Origin: Aphelocoma coerulescens
Taxonomy: Eukaryota; Chordata; Aves; Passeriformes; Corvidae
DNA: 64,000 nucleotides
Reading direction: 5' to 3'
Assembly (NCBI RefSeq): GCF_041296385.1
Contig: NC_091014.1
Span: 8,841,578 to 8,905,577, forward strand
Part shown: positions 34,852-44,888 of the stretch, in pieces
Layout: the number at the start of each line of letters is the position of its first letter
Position numbering within the stretch: position 1 is the first letter of the stretch
The notes under the pieces: model-generated
What the model saw: only the letters and a program-made list of their open reading frames with translations
What the model was told of the DNA's origin: nothing
The model's database searches: none
Position numbers and translations under genes: made by a program

Positions 34852-35964
34852 GAGGAATTCCCTGCACAGAGCTGTGCTGGGGGGGCTCACACCCGAAGGC
34901 AGCCACGTGAGCACGGCATCATTCTTGCTTTTTTCACTGGCAATCCTGAAGCTGCTTTCCTGCTCCCATGGATGGAAGATGCTGTGGCACATGGATTCAC
35001 CGTGCAGACACACATCTCTGCGTTGCCTTGCCCTTCGCCTTCCAGTCATGACGGTGCTGTTGCAATATTGCCCAAAGTCTGTAAGGCAGAAACTGGCTCC
35101 ACCTGCACATCCTCACGGAAGACACTGATGCTGAGAGGTTGCCTGGCATGCCTGGAAGACCAAAACCGAGCCTGTTAGAAAATTAATGTAGTTTTTTCAG
35201 TGACCTGTATGTACTTTATAATGGTTTTGTAAAGATGTAGTTCATCTCAGTCTGTGGAAGTGAAGATAATAGTTTTAACTCACTTTACCATAGGAGAATA
35301 GGTAGTCCAAGTTTTCGTAATAGGAACTAGTTTCATCATCATCACGTCAAGAGGTCCTTTAGGATTGTTAGTGTGAGATTATTTCCCAGTTACCCTTAGT
35401 TTAGGCAATTGAGCTACTCTGGTATAGCTGCCCTTCAGTAATATCTACATATGTATGTTTGAAGAAATAATAAAAGGAGAGAAGTTTCTCAAATTGCCTG
35501 AAAAGTGTCCTTCTTTGTATTTAACCCAATGGTTCTTAGAGAATGTCCATCCATTGCAGCTACCTGAAAAAATGACAAAGTGACTCAAGCGGTGATTGTG
35601 TCCAGCAGTCACATCTCGGTATTGCATTTCTGCAACACTCTAGAGCCGGGCTATTAATTTTGTCTCATGAATGCAAGCAGAAGTCATGATGGTTGAAACA
35701 GCTAAAATATTAATTAATCCTCCCAGTGCTGCTTAAAACCTGCCCCTCCTCATTGAGAGCATGGGAAAGAAAGCTGCTGTGGCCCACGTCAGAGAGGGAA
35801 GTCCTCTGAGGGGCCAGGAACAAGCAGGCAAGAGTGAGGAGAGCAGGCAGGGACCTCCCAGAGGAGGATCGCTGCCAACAGCAGAACTCGCTGTTCCACT
35901 GAGAGGGAACTGTGCTCGCTGAGCTCCCTGCCTTTTGCTTCCTCTGCTGGGCAGGCACTGCTCC
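34852..35964 (+). other. 3' UTR and downstream flank of gene 5
   Basis: 3' UTR marker C, as in unit 3. No gene is seen. Confidence 0.7.
35469..35474 (+). terminator. Candidate polyadenylation signal AATAAA, gene 5
   Basis: Canonical hexamer in the conserved position. Confidence 0.5.
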
Positions 35965-36442
35965 TGATGCCATGAAGATTTTTTGCCTTTTCTTTTATAC
36001 CCCTATTATACCTTTTACAACTTCTGTATTCTTAGTGGGTTTTGCCTACATTCTTGGACTTGTTTGTCAAGCTAAGAGACCCAACATTTTAGAAGCTTCG
36101 TAGTTAGGGATCGGTGTGCCCCAGACCCCAAGGTCCTCTCCAGAACACATTCTGTAAACCAAGATAGAACCAACCGTCCAGGGGAAGGATCCTTGGGGAG
36201 GGGGGCTCACTTGAGCCTCTCATTGGGGAATCTTGGATAGATATGCTAATTAGTAAAACCTATAATGTTATACCTAATGTTGGGGACACAAACACACACA
36301 CACACACTCGGTGGGGCGCATCTCGATGCATATGACCTGGACGTGTGCACCTAAGGATCCTTAAAATAAATACCAAGGTAAAATCTCTTTTCCCCTTCTA
36401 ACCGGGTATGATTCTTGATTTTAAGACCAGGAAAAGGCATCA
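35965..36442 (+). mobile_element. Solo LTR, unit 5 (478 bp, long form)
   Basis: Long form with (CA)7, matching unit 3. Confidence 0.8.
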
Positions 36443-36446
36443 CTCC

Positions 36447-39400
36447 CACCACAGCCCCTTTGGCCCAGCTTGTGGAAGGAGGAGAACACCCTCCTTGCTC
36501 CCTTCTCCCCAAACACACCCACCCACTTTGTTCCCCTCTCCTCTGCCCCCAGCTGCAGAGACCTGCCCTGTCCCTTGCCCCAGCTCCAGTCTCTCATCAG
36601 CCCCTTCCACAAGGACGTGTGCTCTCAGTGGGTAGGACTTGATCTCTGTGTGCCATTGAGCCTTACGGCCTGACCGCACAGCTTGTGTGGCCTCTGGGGC
36701 GATGCTTGGATTCGGGGAGAAGCACGGCCCCCATGGCTTCTTGTTGCACAATCCACCCAGGGCTAGATTGGCCAGGGCCAAAACTATTGCAGGTGGTCAA
36801 ACTGTGGGTGTGGCTGTGAGTTTTGGTGCATGTGCAAGTGTGCTGTGTGTCTGAGGAGCATGCTGGGAGAGGGGAAGGGCAGAACCTACAACCTACAGTT
36901 GCTACTGAAACACTGTGGTGTAGCTCAGGTGCTGGTTTTAACTGGTCAGTAGTATGCAACCCCACTAGGATGGAAATTGAAAACAGTGTTCCATAAGAGC
37001 AAGCATGGCCAAATGATCTGGATGTCTTTCTGGCACTGAGCTGTTCTTTCAGGCCTTGAAAACAGGGGAGCTCTGATAAAGTAACTGAGCACCTGGTTGG
37101 TATTAACTCTCCTTTGCACTGTCAATTCCCCTTCTTTGGGAATACCTCACCCTGCGGGCTCTGTGTCTCTCCTAAGCCTGTTCGTATTGATGTGAGTGTG
37201 CTTTTCATGCCCATGCCATCTGGCACTGGTATTACACCAGAGTTGTTCCTGCCACTGCGGTTCAAGGTCTCTCCATTTCTGCATGAAAGTCTCGTCTCCT
37301 TTGTTACGGACACTGCACTCCTTAGGAAGCTGAGAAATACATTTGAACATAGTGGGAAAAATGTTGAAGTGGAAGTGTTGCGAAGATGTGTGGCCAGTTT
37401 CACAACATCTTTCCTGTGGAACTGCTGCAGGCTGAATGGAGCAAGTCCTGCTGTCAGATGTGCATTCGGAGAAAGCAGGTTTGAATGAAATGAGTCACAG
37501 CCAGAGAACTGTCAGCGCATATCAGTAGTATCAGATACAGGTTTCTGTAGCCAATTGTCCTTTGGATTTACTGAAGAAAACCCCTTCCCGGTTTAAATCC
37601 TGGACACTGAAATCCACAGAAAACTCACATTTGCTCCAAGCGTGAAGCCAAGTCACTTTCTTCCTGCTTCCTTCATCAGTGGAGCCCAAACTGAGTTAGA
37701 ATTTAAAACTGTGTTGTTCTCTGTACAGCTGCTACCAGAGAGGATGAGCAGAAGTATCAGGACAACCTGCTGGTGTCTTCTCTGGCCATAGACATCTGGG
37801 CTGTAAGATGTACTGAAATAATTTATCTTGCCTCAGTGTTGCCGTGTTCATGTCCAGAGAATGGCCTGTTGTCAGAAGCCTTTCTGAAGACGCAGTTAGT
37901 TGAAAATTGCAGGTGCGGGTGCTTGCAACTACTCTAACATTTTGTGCATCCTTCTGAGGGAAGCATAGTCTGAAATGAAGAAGTGGCAGTATTTTGAAGG
38001 CAAGTGCAATAGAAGGAGGGTAACTTGTTTGGAAGGGTGGGGATAGCACTGCCTATCATTTCACAAAGCATTCTTTGAGAAGGGAAGAGCTGCGTGCCTT
38101 AAGGTGCTAATCATGATCAGCATGTTCCATTCTGAACACCTGGACATGCTTGCAAAATACAGGACATGCCTCCATCCAGGCTGGAAAGAAGGAGCCCACT
38201 GCTGCAGGGTGGAGTGGGTTCCTTTGTGCAAGTCAGCACAAGTCCCAAAGCCTTGAGGTGGATTGGAAGGTAGAGAGCTTCTAGACACAAGCTATTGCCA
38301 GAGTGTTTGGTTGGTGTTGCCTGTTCCTCAGAGTGTGGACTAATCTCCACTCTTCATTCCCCGTGACTGTTTCCTTCCTAAGGAAGATTCGCGCCTTTCT
38401 GATTGCAGGTCGTGTGCTTATGCAGCTAAAGGTAGCTGGGAGGCTGCTGAGCTGAGGTGAGCTGAGCTGGTAGGCTAAGTGGAGCAGTAAAAGTCATTCA
38501 CAGTCAGTGAGTGAGTTGACCTCAGGTCCTTCAAATAATGCAGTCCAAGAAGATTTTGCCAGTATTTCCACTGGAAGCCTACCACAGGTCTCTTGCTTTT
38601 TCTGTGTTTGACTGGCTGGTAGATTGGGAGGGACAAGAGGGTGTGAAATGCTTGACCAGGGCATGAATGAAATGGCTTTTTTCTTTAGTTGGTCCTAGGC
38701 GTCTCAACCTGAAGTTCTAGGGAGAGAGAGTGGGAGTGGCAGAGTTTGTTTAAAGCTGCCTTTTCTCCAGGGTCAGCAAATGAATAGGCTCTTTACCACT
38801 CTGGGTCTGGTAGTGTGGGCTTTCTGAATAGCTTTAGCTACAGGTGAGTTTATAAAACACCTCCCTCAGAACAGACTGGAGGTTTTCTCTGTCTGCTTGA
38901 CAGTCAGGTGACTGGAGGTCAGAAGAAATTTTTCCTCCCGTTCTGCATCTTATTTACTCATGTCCCAAAGGTGAGCACTGTGCTTGGCCATGAAGCTTGT
39001 CATCAGAAGACATTTAAAAGGAGCAGGGTGACATAGGCTGCTGAAACAGAGTAGCCTGTGAAATTCCTGACTCTCTCGTCTTTCTTTGTGGCGCTGCCTG
39101 TGAATGACTGATCAGTGGCTGCTGTGATCCTGTCTTCCTCTGCTTCCCTCCCTGCTGGGTACCACTTGGGACATGGAGCTGTTCAATGGCGACCTCATCT
39201 AGATGGCAGAATTTATAAGGAGCTGGTTGTTGGTTTTATATAGGATGGTTCAGAAAACTGTGTTTTCTGAGTGCACCCAGCTCTTGTGTCACGGCTGGAC
39301 AAGGGAAGGGCGATCACTCAGACATTCTGTGTTTTGTCAGCCCTCAGCTGATAAAGAGTATTTCAGAGATCACCCAAGAGGAATTTGAGTAGCCCAAGGG

Positions 39401-40167
39401 AGCAAAAAGGGACCTCCTGCTGTGCTGTGCTGTGATCAGCATCAGAGAAACTCTTCCCAATAAACAGCACCATCGTAGCCAGTAGCAAGGATCTCCAGTC
39501 AGAAAAAAGCAAGGGAGGAGGTTTGTACTGAGGATGGCGTCTAAATGCAGACACGTCTACATCCCTATACAAAATAGAGTTCCTCTCGGAATGGCAAGAG
39601 AGAAGCCAGTTGCTGCAAGTGTCAGGAGGAGCACATCTTTATGTGGCATTGAGGGAGAGCACATTAGAGTGGAGTGATCTAAGCTTCAGGAGTTCTGTGT
39701 TTTGAGGACTTTTCTTTTTCCTTTTCCAAACTTGTATTTCTTGTTACAGTGGCTTGTCCATTTCTCAGCCAGGCTATTGATCAGCCACATCTAGCGTAAG
39801 AAGTAGTTTGGATGGTTTTTTGTGCTACTGTGCAAACCATCAGTTGGATGTATGTAATCTTTTGTCAAACAATAAACAGATCTTTGAAAGTGTTCCTAAA
39901 TTCAGGAGAGAAACCCTCCCAAAAGGGTTTATCTCACAAAAGATGTGTGAGGCAGGACAGTATTGGTGTAAAAGAAGGGTAGGCCTTAACATTGGATGAC
40001 GTTTAAACTTCCTGTGCATCATTCAAGCAGCCTCTAATTCTTGCTTTCTCACTAAACCTGTAACTAAAAATTAGCCTGTATTGTATGACAGGCTGTGGCC
40101 AAAGTAATAAATATTATTGTTAATAGTAAAGAACATCTGCCTGCAATCATCAGTAAAAGCCTGCACC
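36447..40167. other. Intergenic spacer, unit 5, no gene recognised
   Basis: The CpG marker is TG at 37837-37838, as in unit 3. The hairpin is at 39906-39935. No coding sequence is supported. Confidence 0.6.
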
Positions 40168-40761
40168 TATATAGAGAGCGTATCGGGGTCCTGTCACCCA
40201 TATTTATATTTGAGAAGGGTTTGTGTGGGAGGGTGCTTGTGCCTGCTTTGTACAGGGAAGCCCTGGGGTTCCCAGGTTCACGACTGATGGGTCTGCACTT
40301 TGTGTCTGTTGAGGCTCTGGGTGCCCAGGGCCATGATGAGTTCCCGGGCTGGGGATGGCGGGTGGGGCTGGCCTGTGATGCGCTCTGGGGCCTGTGACAC
40401 CACAGGGGCCGTGTCACAATGGGGGCAGCTAGAAAAGGCCCCGTTGGTTGCCATTGCCCCCAGTAGAGCCTGGGCAAGCGGTGAGTGCACACAGGTGGTG
40501 GGGAGGCTGGGCTGGGGGAGGGCTGGGGCAGAAGCGCCGGCAGCCGGGGCGTGTGTTCTGTCCCTGCATGCAGGGCCCAGCCCCTGGCGGGAGCGCCTTG
40601 CTCCGGCTCGGTGCTCGCTGGGGCAGCGGTGCAGGCCTTGCCTCCTGCCAGCTGCCGGGGGCCCTCTCCTTCCTGCTGCCACATCCCTGTGGCTCCTGCC
40701 CCGCACCGGCTGCCTCCATTCCGGCCCTACTGAACCCCTTCTGTGTGTCCTCTTGCAGACC
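40168..40761 (+). promoter_or_regulatory. Candidate promoter and spliced 5' leader of gene 6
   Basis: TATATAG is at 40168-40174, the intron is 40481-40758 and the G-run motif is 40500-40528. Three changes are seen: A at 40453 (shared with gene 4), T at 40508 (private) and T at 40569 (shared with gene 8). All are CpG transitions. The marker switch between 40453 and 40508 places a recombination boundary here. Confidence 0.55.
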
Positions 40762-43293
40762 ATGGCTTTATTGTCATTGCTCTTCGTGCTCGTGCAAAGC
40801 CTGATCCAGTACCCCCAGCCAGCTGGGGATGGGCTGGATGAGGCCACGCACCGGCGAATGCAGGAGCGGGAGGAGCTGCTCGACCGCGAGATGGCTCGGC
40901 TGCTGCAGGAGCTGGAGCAAGGGCCCCCGGAGCAGCAGGATGAGGGCTGGGGAGCTCTGCTCTTTGGTGCCCTGCAGCAGTGGCCATTCTGGGCTCTTGC
41001 TGGACTCCTGCTCCTCTTGGGCCTGTGGTTTAGCTGCAGGAGAAAGTGCCGTGAAGCCAACAGCAGCGGCAAGGACCAGAGCTCCTGCAAGACCCTAGGA
41101 GAGGAGAGAGGAAAAGAACAGCAAGAAGACACTATTGATTCAAAGGAAGATGGAGAAAACCATAATATGACCGTGGAGGCAGATGACAGCGGTAATGAAA
41201 ATGAAGGAGAAGGCAGTCCTGTGGCTGCAAATGAAGGAGAGGAAGATGATGCCAGTGAAGGAAATGAAGATGTGAAGGTGAAGGAAGACCAAAATGTGAA
41301 GAATGAAGATGCCTGTGACTTAAAGAAAGATGAAGGACGGAGTGGTGGGAATGTGCCAGGAGGCAACACTGCTGAAGGAAAGGAAGAAGAACCTGGCAAT
41401 GTTGCTCGAGATAAAGAAGGCCATGCTGAAGCAAATGAAGGAGAAAACAAGGATGTGCAGGTGGAACAAGACCATGATGCTGAAAAGAAAGAAGGAGGAG
41501 ATGGAAATGAAGAAAAAACCATTGATGCAAATACGAAGGCAGGCAACAATGATGATGTAAAAGAAGGTCAATACGAGGGAGATGGAAAGGGAGAAAATGC
41601 GGATCTGAAGGTGGAGGAAAGCAGTGATGCCGGTGAGCAAAGAAGCAGTGATTGGACAGGACAGGAAGACAGCAGTGATGGTGGGAATGCAGTAGACCAT
41701 TGCGGTTTTGCTGCAACTGAGGAAGAAAAGAATGACGTTGGAAACGAAGAAGGCAATGATGGAGACAAAGATGAGAAAGGCAGTGCTGCCGATATGAAGG
41801 GAGAAAAGAATGAAGATGGAAATGGAGAGGAGCACGGCAACGTTGCTTCAACTGAAGAAGGTGCTGATAAAGCAAGTGAAGGAGACAGCAACAATGTGAA
41901 GGTGAAGGAAGACCGGCATTCCAGTGAACACAGAACCAGTGATCAGAAGGGGAAGGATCAGGAAAACAGGGATGCGAATGTGAAAGGCAAGAAGAATGAA
42001 GATGGAAAAGAAGAAGAAGGTGGAAATGTGGCTGCCAGTGAAAAAGAAGGCCGCGGTGATGGCAAGGACAAAGGCAGCCGTGGTGGAACTGAAGAGGAAG
42101 AAGACACCCGGGACGTTGGGAATAAGCGAGGGATCCTTTTAGTGGATCGCATACAGTGTCCTGTCGAGGACGTAGAGAGAGGTCGCTCAGTGGCAGCGGA
42201 GCTGATGGAGAGCTTCACGCGTGTCTTTACTGACAGCGTGAGCAATAGTTTCTACCCGGTGCCTCAAGAAGCCATCGGGGTGGGCAGTGCCTTTGAGGGT
42301 TGGAGTCCCCGTGAGCAGGATGTGGTGTACCGCATGCTGGTCCCACTGAATCCCCCGCTGGGACACGCCTTCCACCTGGAGCTGAACAGTGCCGGGCAGA
42401 TGGCAGCAAGGACCTTCTGCGTCCGTGTGGAGCTGGTGTGCACGTGCGAGAGGGAGCAGCTGGGCGAGAAGCTGTTGTGCTTCCTGCACCACTCGCAGAA
42501 GGAGCTGCGGCGGAAGCAGAAGCCCAGCCTCCTAAAGACACTCTGCACCGGCTCCTACCTGGACGTGGAGAAAACCTCCCACTGGTTCTACAAGCTGGTG
42601 AGATGCTCGTGGCTGCATTTGCCTCAGTCGTACTCGTGGCACTTGGTGTTTCAGCCCTGCAGCCGGTCCTGCCAATTCCGGCTGAGCAAAGGCAAGGAGA
42701 GCCTGATGGTGGAGATGCTGTTTGGGGTGCGCCACGGGGACTCCGACATCTTTGTGGTCAGCCAGCCCACAGAGGCCCAGAAAGGCGGCTCCAGCAGCTC
42801 TGTCAGCAGCCGGCCCGCCAAGGCCGAGTCCATCGCAAGCACAGCGTGGCCTGAGACGTACGCTGTGGCAGAGGCAAAATTCTTCCAGCACGTGGCCAGG
42901 CAGGTGCCGTGTGAGAGCTTGCACCTGAAATGCCTGCAGCTCTTCACCTACATCCTGAGGGGCACAGGTTTTTCCAGCTCGACCTGGAAGACTGTGGTCA
43001 TGCACGTGCTGACCACCGTACCGCTGTCCAAGTGGCGCAGGAGGGAATTTGAGCGGCGGCTGTGGGACATCATGGCATACCTGCGCCGCTGCCTGCAGTT
43101 GAAACGCCTGGAGCACTTTGTCCTGGGCAACAAGAGGCTTCCTGCGGAGATCAGCTTGCCGCCGGCAATGCGAACGGTCGAGCCGCTCAACCTCTTTGAG
43201 CACCTGGCCCGAGATCCGGCCGCCCACGCGGAGGCGATGCAAGCTTACGGTCAGCTGCGATTCCGCCTCTGGATGCTGCTCTCCAGCCACTGA
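40762..43293 (+). CDS. ITPRIPL1: ITPRIPL1-like membrane protein, gene 6 (843 aa)
   Basis: The frame is intact. It has Q395, L533 (CTG at 42358, CCG in most copies), S680, A795 and M838 (ATG at 43273, ACG in most copies). L533 lies just after the conserved beta-strand stretch that follows the GS and E-Q-D motifs. M838 is five residues from the C-terminus. Both changes are CpG transitions and are shared only with gene 8. Combining Q395 with S680 makes the gene a mosaic of the gene 2 and gene 3 types. Confidence 0.9.
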   Translation: MALLSLLFVLVQSLIQYPQPAGDGLDEATHRRMQEREELLDREMARLLQELEQGPPEQQDEGWGALLFGALQQWPFWALAGLLLLLGLWFSCRRKCREANSSGKDQSSCKTLGEERGKEQQEDTIDSKEDGENHNMTVEADDSGNENEGEGSPVAANEGEEDDASEGNEDVKVKEDQNVKNEDACDLKKDEGRSGGNVPGGNTAEGKEEEPGNVARDKEGHAEANEGENKDVQVEQDHDAEKKEGGDGNEEKTIDANTKAGNNDDVKEGQYEGDGKGENADLKVEESSDAGEQRSSDWTGQEDSSDGGNAVDHCGFAATEEEKNDVGNEEGNDGDKDEKGSAADMKGEKNEDGNGEEHGNVASTEEGADKASEGDSNNVKVKEDRHSSEHRTSDQKGKDQENRDANVKGKKNEDGKEEEGGNVAASEKEGRGDGKDKGSRGGTEEEEDTRDVGNKRGILLVDRIQCPVEDVERGRSVAAELMESFTRVFTDSVSNSFYPVPQEAIGVGSAFEGWSPREQDVVYRMLVPLNPPLGHAFHLELNSAGQMAARTFCVRVELVCTCEREQLGEKLLCFLHHSQKELRRKQKPSLLKTLCTGSYLDVEKTSHWFYKLVRCSWLHLPQSYSWHLVFQPCSRSCQFRLSKGKESLMVEMLFGVRHGDSDIFVVSQPTEAQKGGSSSSVSSRPAKAESIASTAWPETYAVAEAKFFQHVARQVPCESLHLKCLQLFTYILRGTGFSSSTWKTVVMHVLTTVPLSKWRRREFERRLWDIMAYLRRCLQLKRLEHFVLGNKRLPAEISLPPAMRTVEPLNLFEHLARDPAAHAEAMQAYGQLRFRLWMLLSSH

Positions 43294-44406
43294 GAGGAAT
43301 TCCCTGCACAGAGCTGTGCTGGGGGGGCTCACACCCGAAGGCAGCCACGTGAGCACGGCATCATTCTTGCTTTTTTCACTGGCAATCCTGAAGCTGCTTT
43401 CCTGCTCCCATGGATGGAAGATGCTGTGGCACATGGATTCACCGTGCAGACACACATCTCTGCGTTGCCTTGCCCTTCGCCTTCCAGTCATGACGGTGCT
43501 GTTGCAATATTGCCCAAAGTCTGTAAGGCAGAAACTGGCTCCACCTGCACATCCTCACGGAAGACACTGATGCTGAGAGGTTGCCTGGCATGCCTGGAAG
43601 ACCAAAACCGAGCCTGTTAGAAAATTAATGTAGTTTTTTCAGTGACCTGTATGTACTTTATAATGGTTTTGTAAAGATGTAGTTCATCTCAGTCTGTGGA
43701 AGTGAAGATAATAGTTTTAACTCACTTTACCATAGGAGAATAGGTAGTCCAAGTTTTCGTAATAGGAACTAGTTTCATCATCATCACGTCAAGAGGTCCT
43801 TTAGGATTGTTAGTGTGAGATTATTTCCCAGTTACCCTTAGTTTAGGCAATTGAGCTACTCTGGTATAGCTGCCCTTCAGTAATATCTACATATGTATGT
43901 TTGAAGAAATAATAAAAGGAGAGAAGTTTCTCAAATTGCCTGAAAAGTGTCCTTCTTTGTATTTAACCCAATGGTTCTTAGAGAATGTCCATCCATTGCA
44001 GCTACCTGAAAAAATGACAAAGTGACTCAAGCGGTGATTGTGTCCAGCAGTCACATCTCGGTATTGCATTTCTGCAACACTCTAGAGCCGGGCTATTAAT
44101 TTTGTCTCATGAATGCAAGCAGAAGTCATGATGGTTGAAACAGCTAAAATATTAATTAATCCTCCCAGTGCTGCTTAAAACCTGCCCCTCCTCATTGAGA
44201 GCATGGGAAAGAAAGCTGCTGTGGCCCACGTCAGAGAGGGAAGTCCTCTGAGGGGCCAGGAACAAGCAGGCAAGAGTGAGGAGAGCAGGCAGGGACCTCC
44301 CAGAGGAGGATCGCTGCCAACAGCAGAACTCGCTGTTCCACTGAGAGGGAACTGTGCTCGCTGAGCTCCCTGCCTTTTGCTTCCTCTGCTGGGCAGGCAC
44401 TGCTCC
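43294..44406 (+). other. 3' UTR and downstream flank of gene 6
   Basis: 3' UTR marker C. No gene is seen. Confidence 0.7.
43911..43916 (+). terminator. Candidate polyadenylation signal AATAAA, gene 6
   Basis: Canonical hexamer in the conserved position. Confidence 0.5.
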
Positions 44407-44884
44407 TGATGCCATGAAGATTTTTTGCCTTTTCTTTTATACCCCTATTATACCTTTTACAACTTCTGTATTCTTAGTGGGTTTTGCCTACATTCTTGGA
44501 CTTGTTTGTCAAGCTAAGAGACCCAACATTTTAGAAGCTTCGTAGTTAGGGATCGGTGTGCCCCAGACCCCAAGGTCCTCTCCAGAACACATTCTGTAAA
44601 CCAAGATAGAACCAACCGTCCAGGGGAAGGATCCTTGGGGAGGGGGGCTCACTTGAGCCTCTCATTGGGGAATCTTGGATAGATATGCTAATTAGTAAAA
44701 CCTATAATGTTATACCTAATGTTGGGGACACAAACACACACACACACACTCGGTGGGGCGCATCTCGATGCATATGACCTGGACGTGTGCACCTAAGGAT
44801 CCTTAAAATAAATACCAAGGTAAAATCTCTTTTCCCCTTCTAACCGGGTATGATTCTTGATTTTAAGACCAGGAAAAGGCATCA
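44407..44884 (+). mobile_element. Solo LTR, unit 6 (478 bp, long form)
   Basis: Long form with (CA)7. Termini and CTCC duplications are intact. Confidence 0.8.
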
Positions 44885-44888
44885 CTCC

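Larger units (their letters stand above)
23556..40500 (+). repeat. Higher-order dimer, second copy (genes 4 and 5)
   Basis: This block repeats the previous dimer at a spacing of exactly 16,880 bases (stops 9533, 26413 and 43293). Gene 4 equals gene 2 and gene 5 equals gene 3 in predicted protein and flanking markers. Identity ends between 40453, where the A is shared with 23573, and 40508, where gene 6 has a private T. The right breakpoint therefore lies in or next to the 5' UTR intron of gene 6. Boundaries are approximate and were not checked base by base. Confidence 0.75.
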
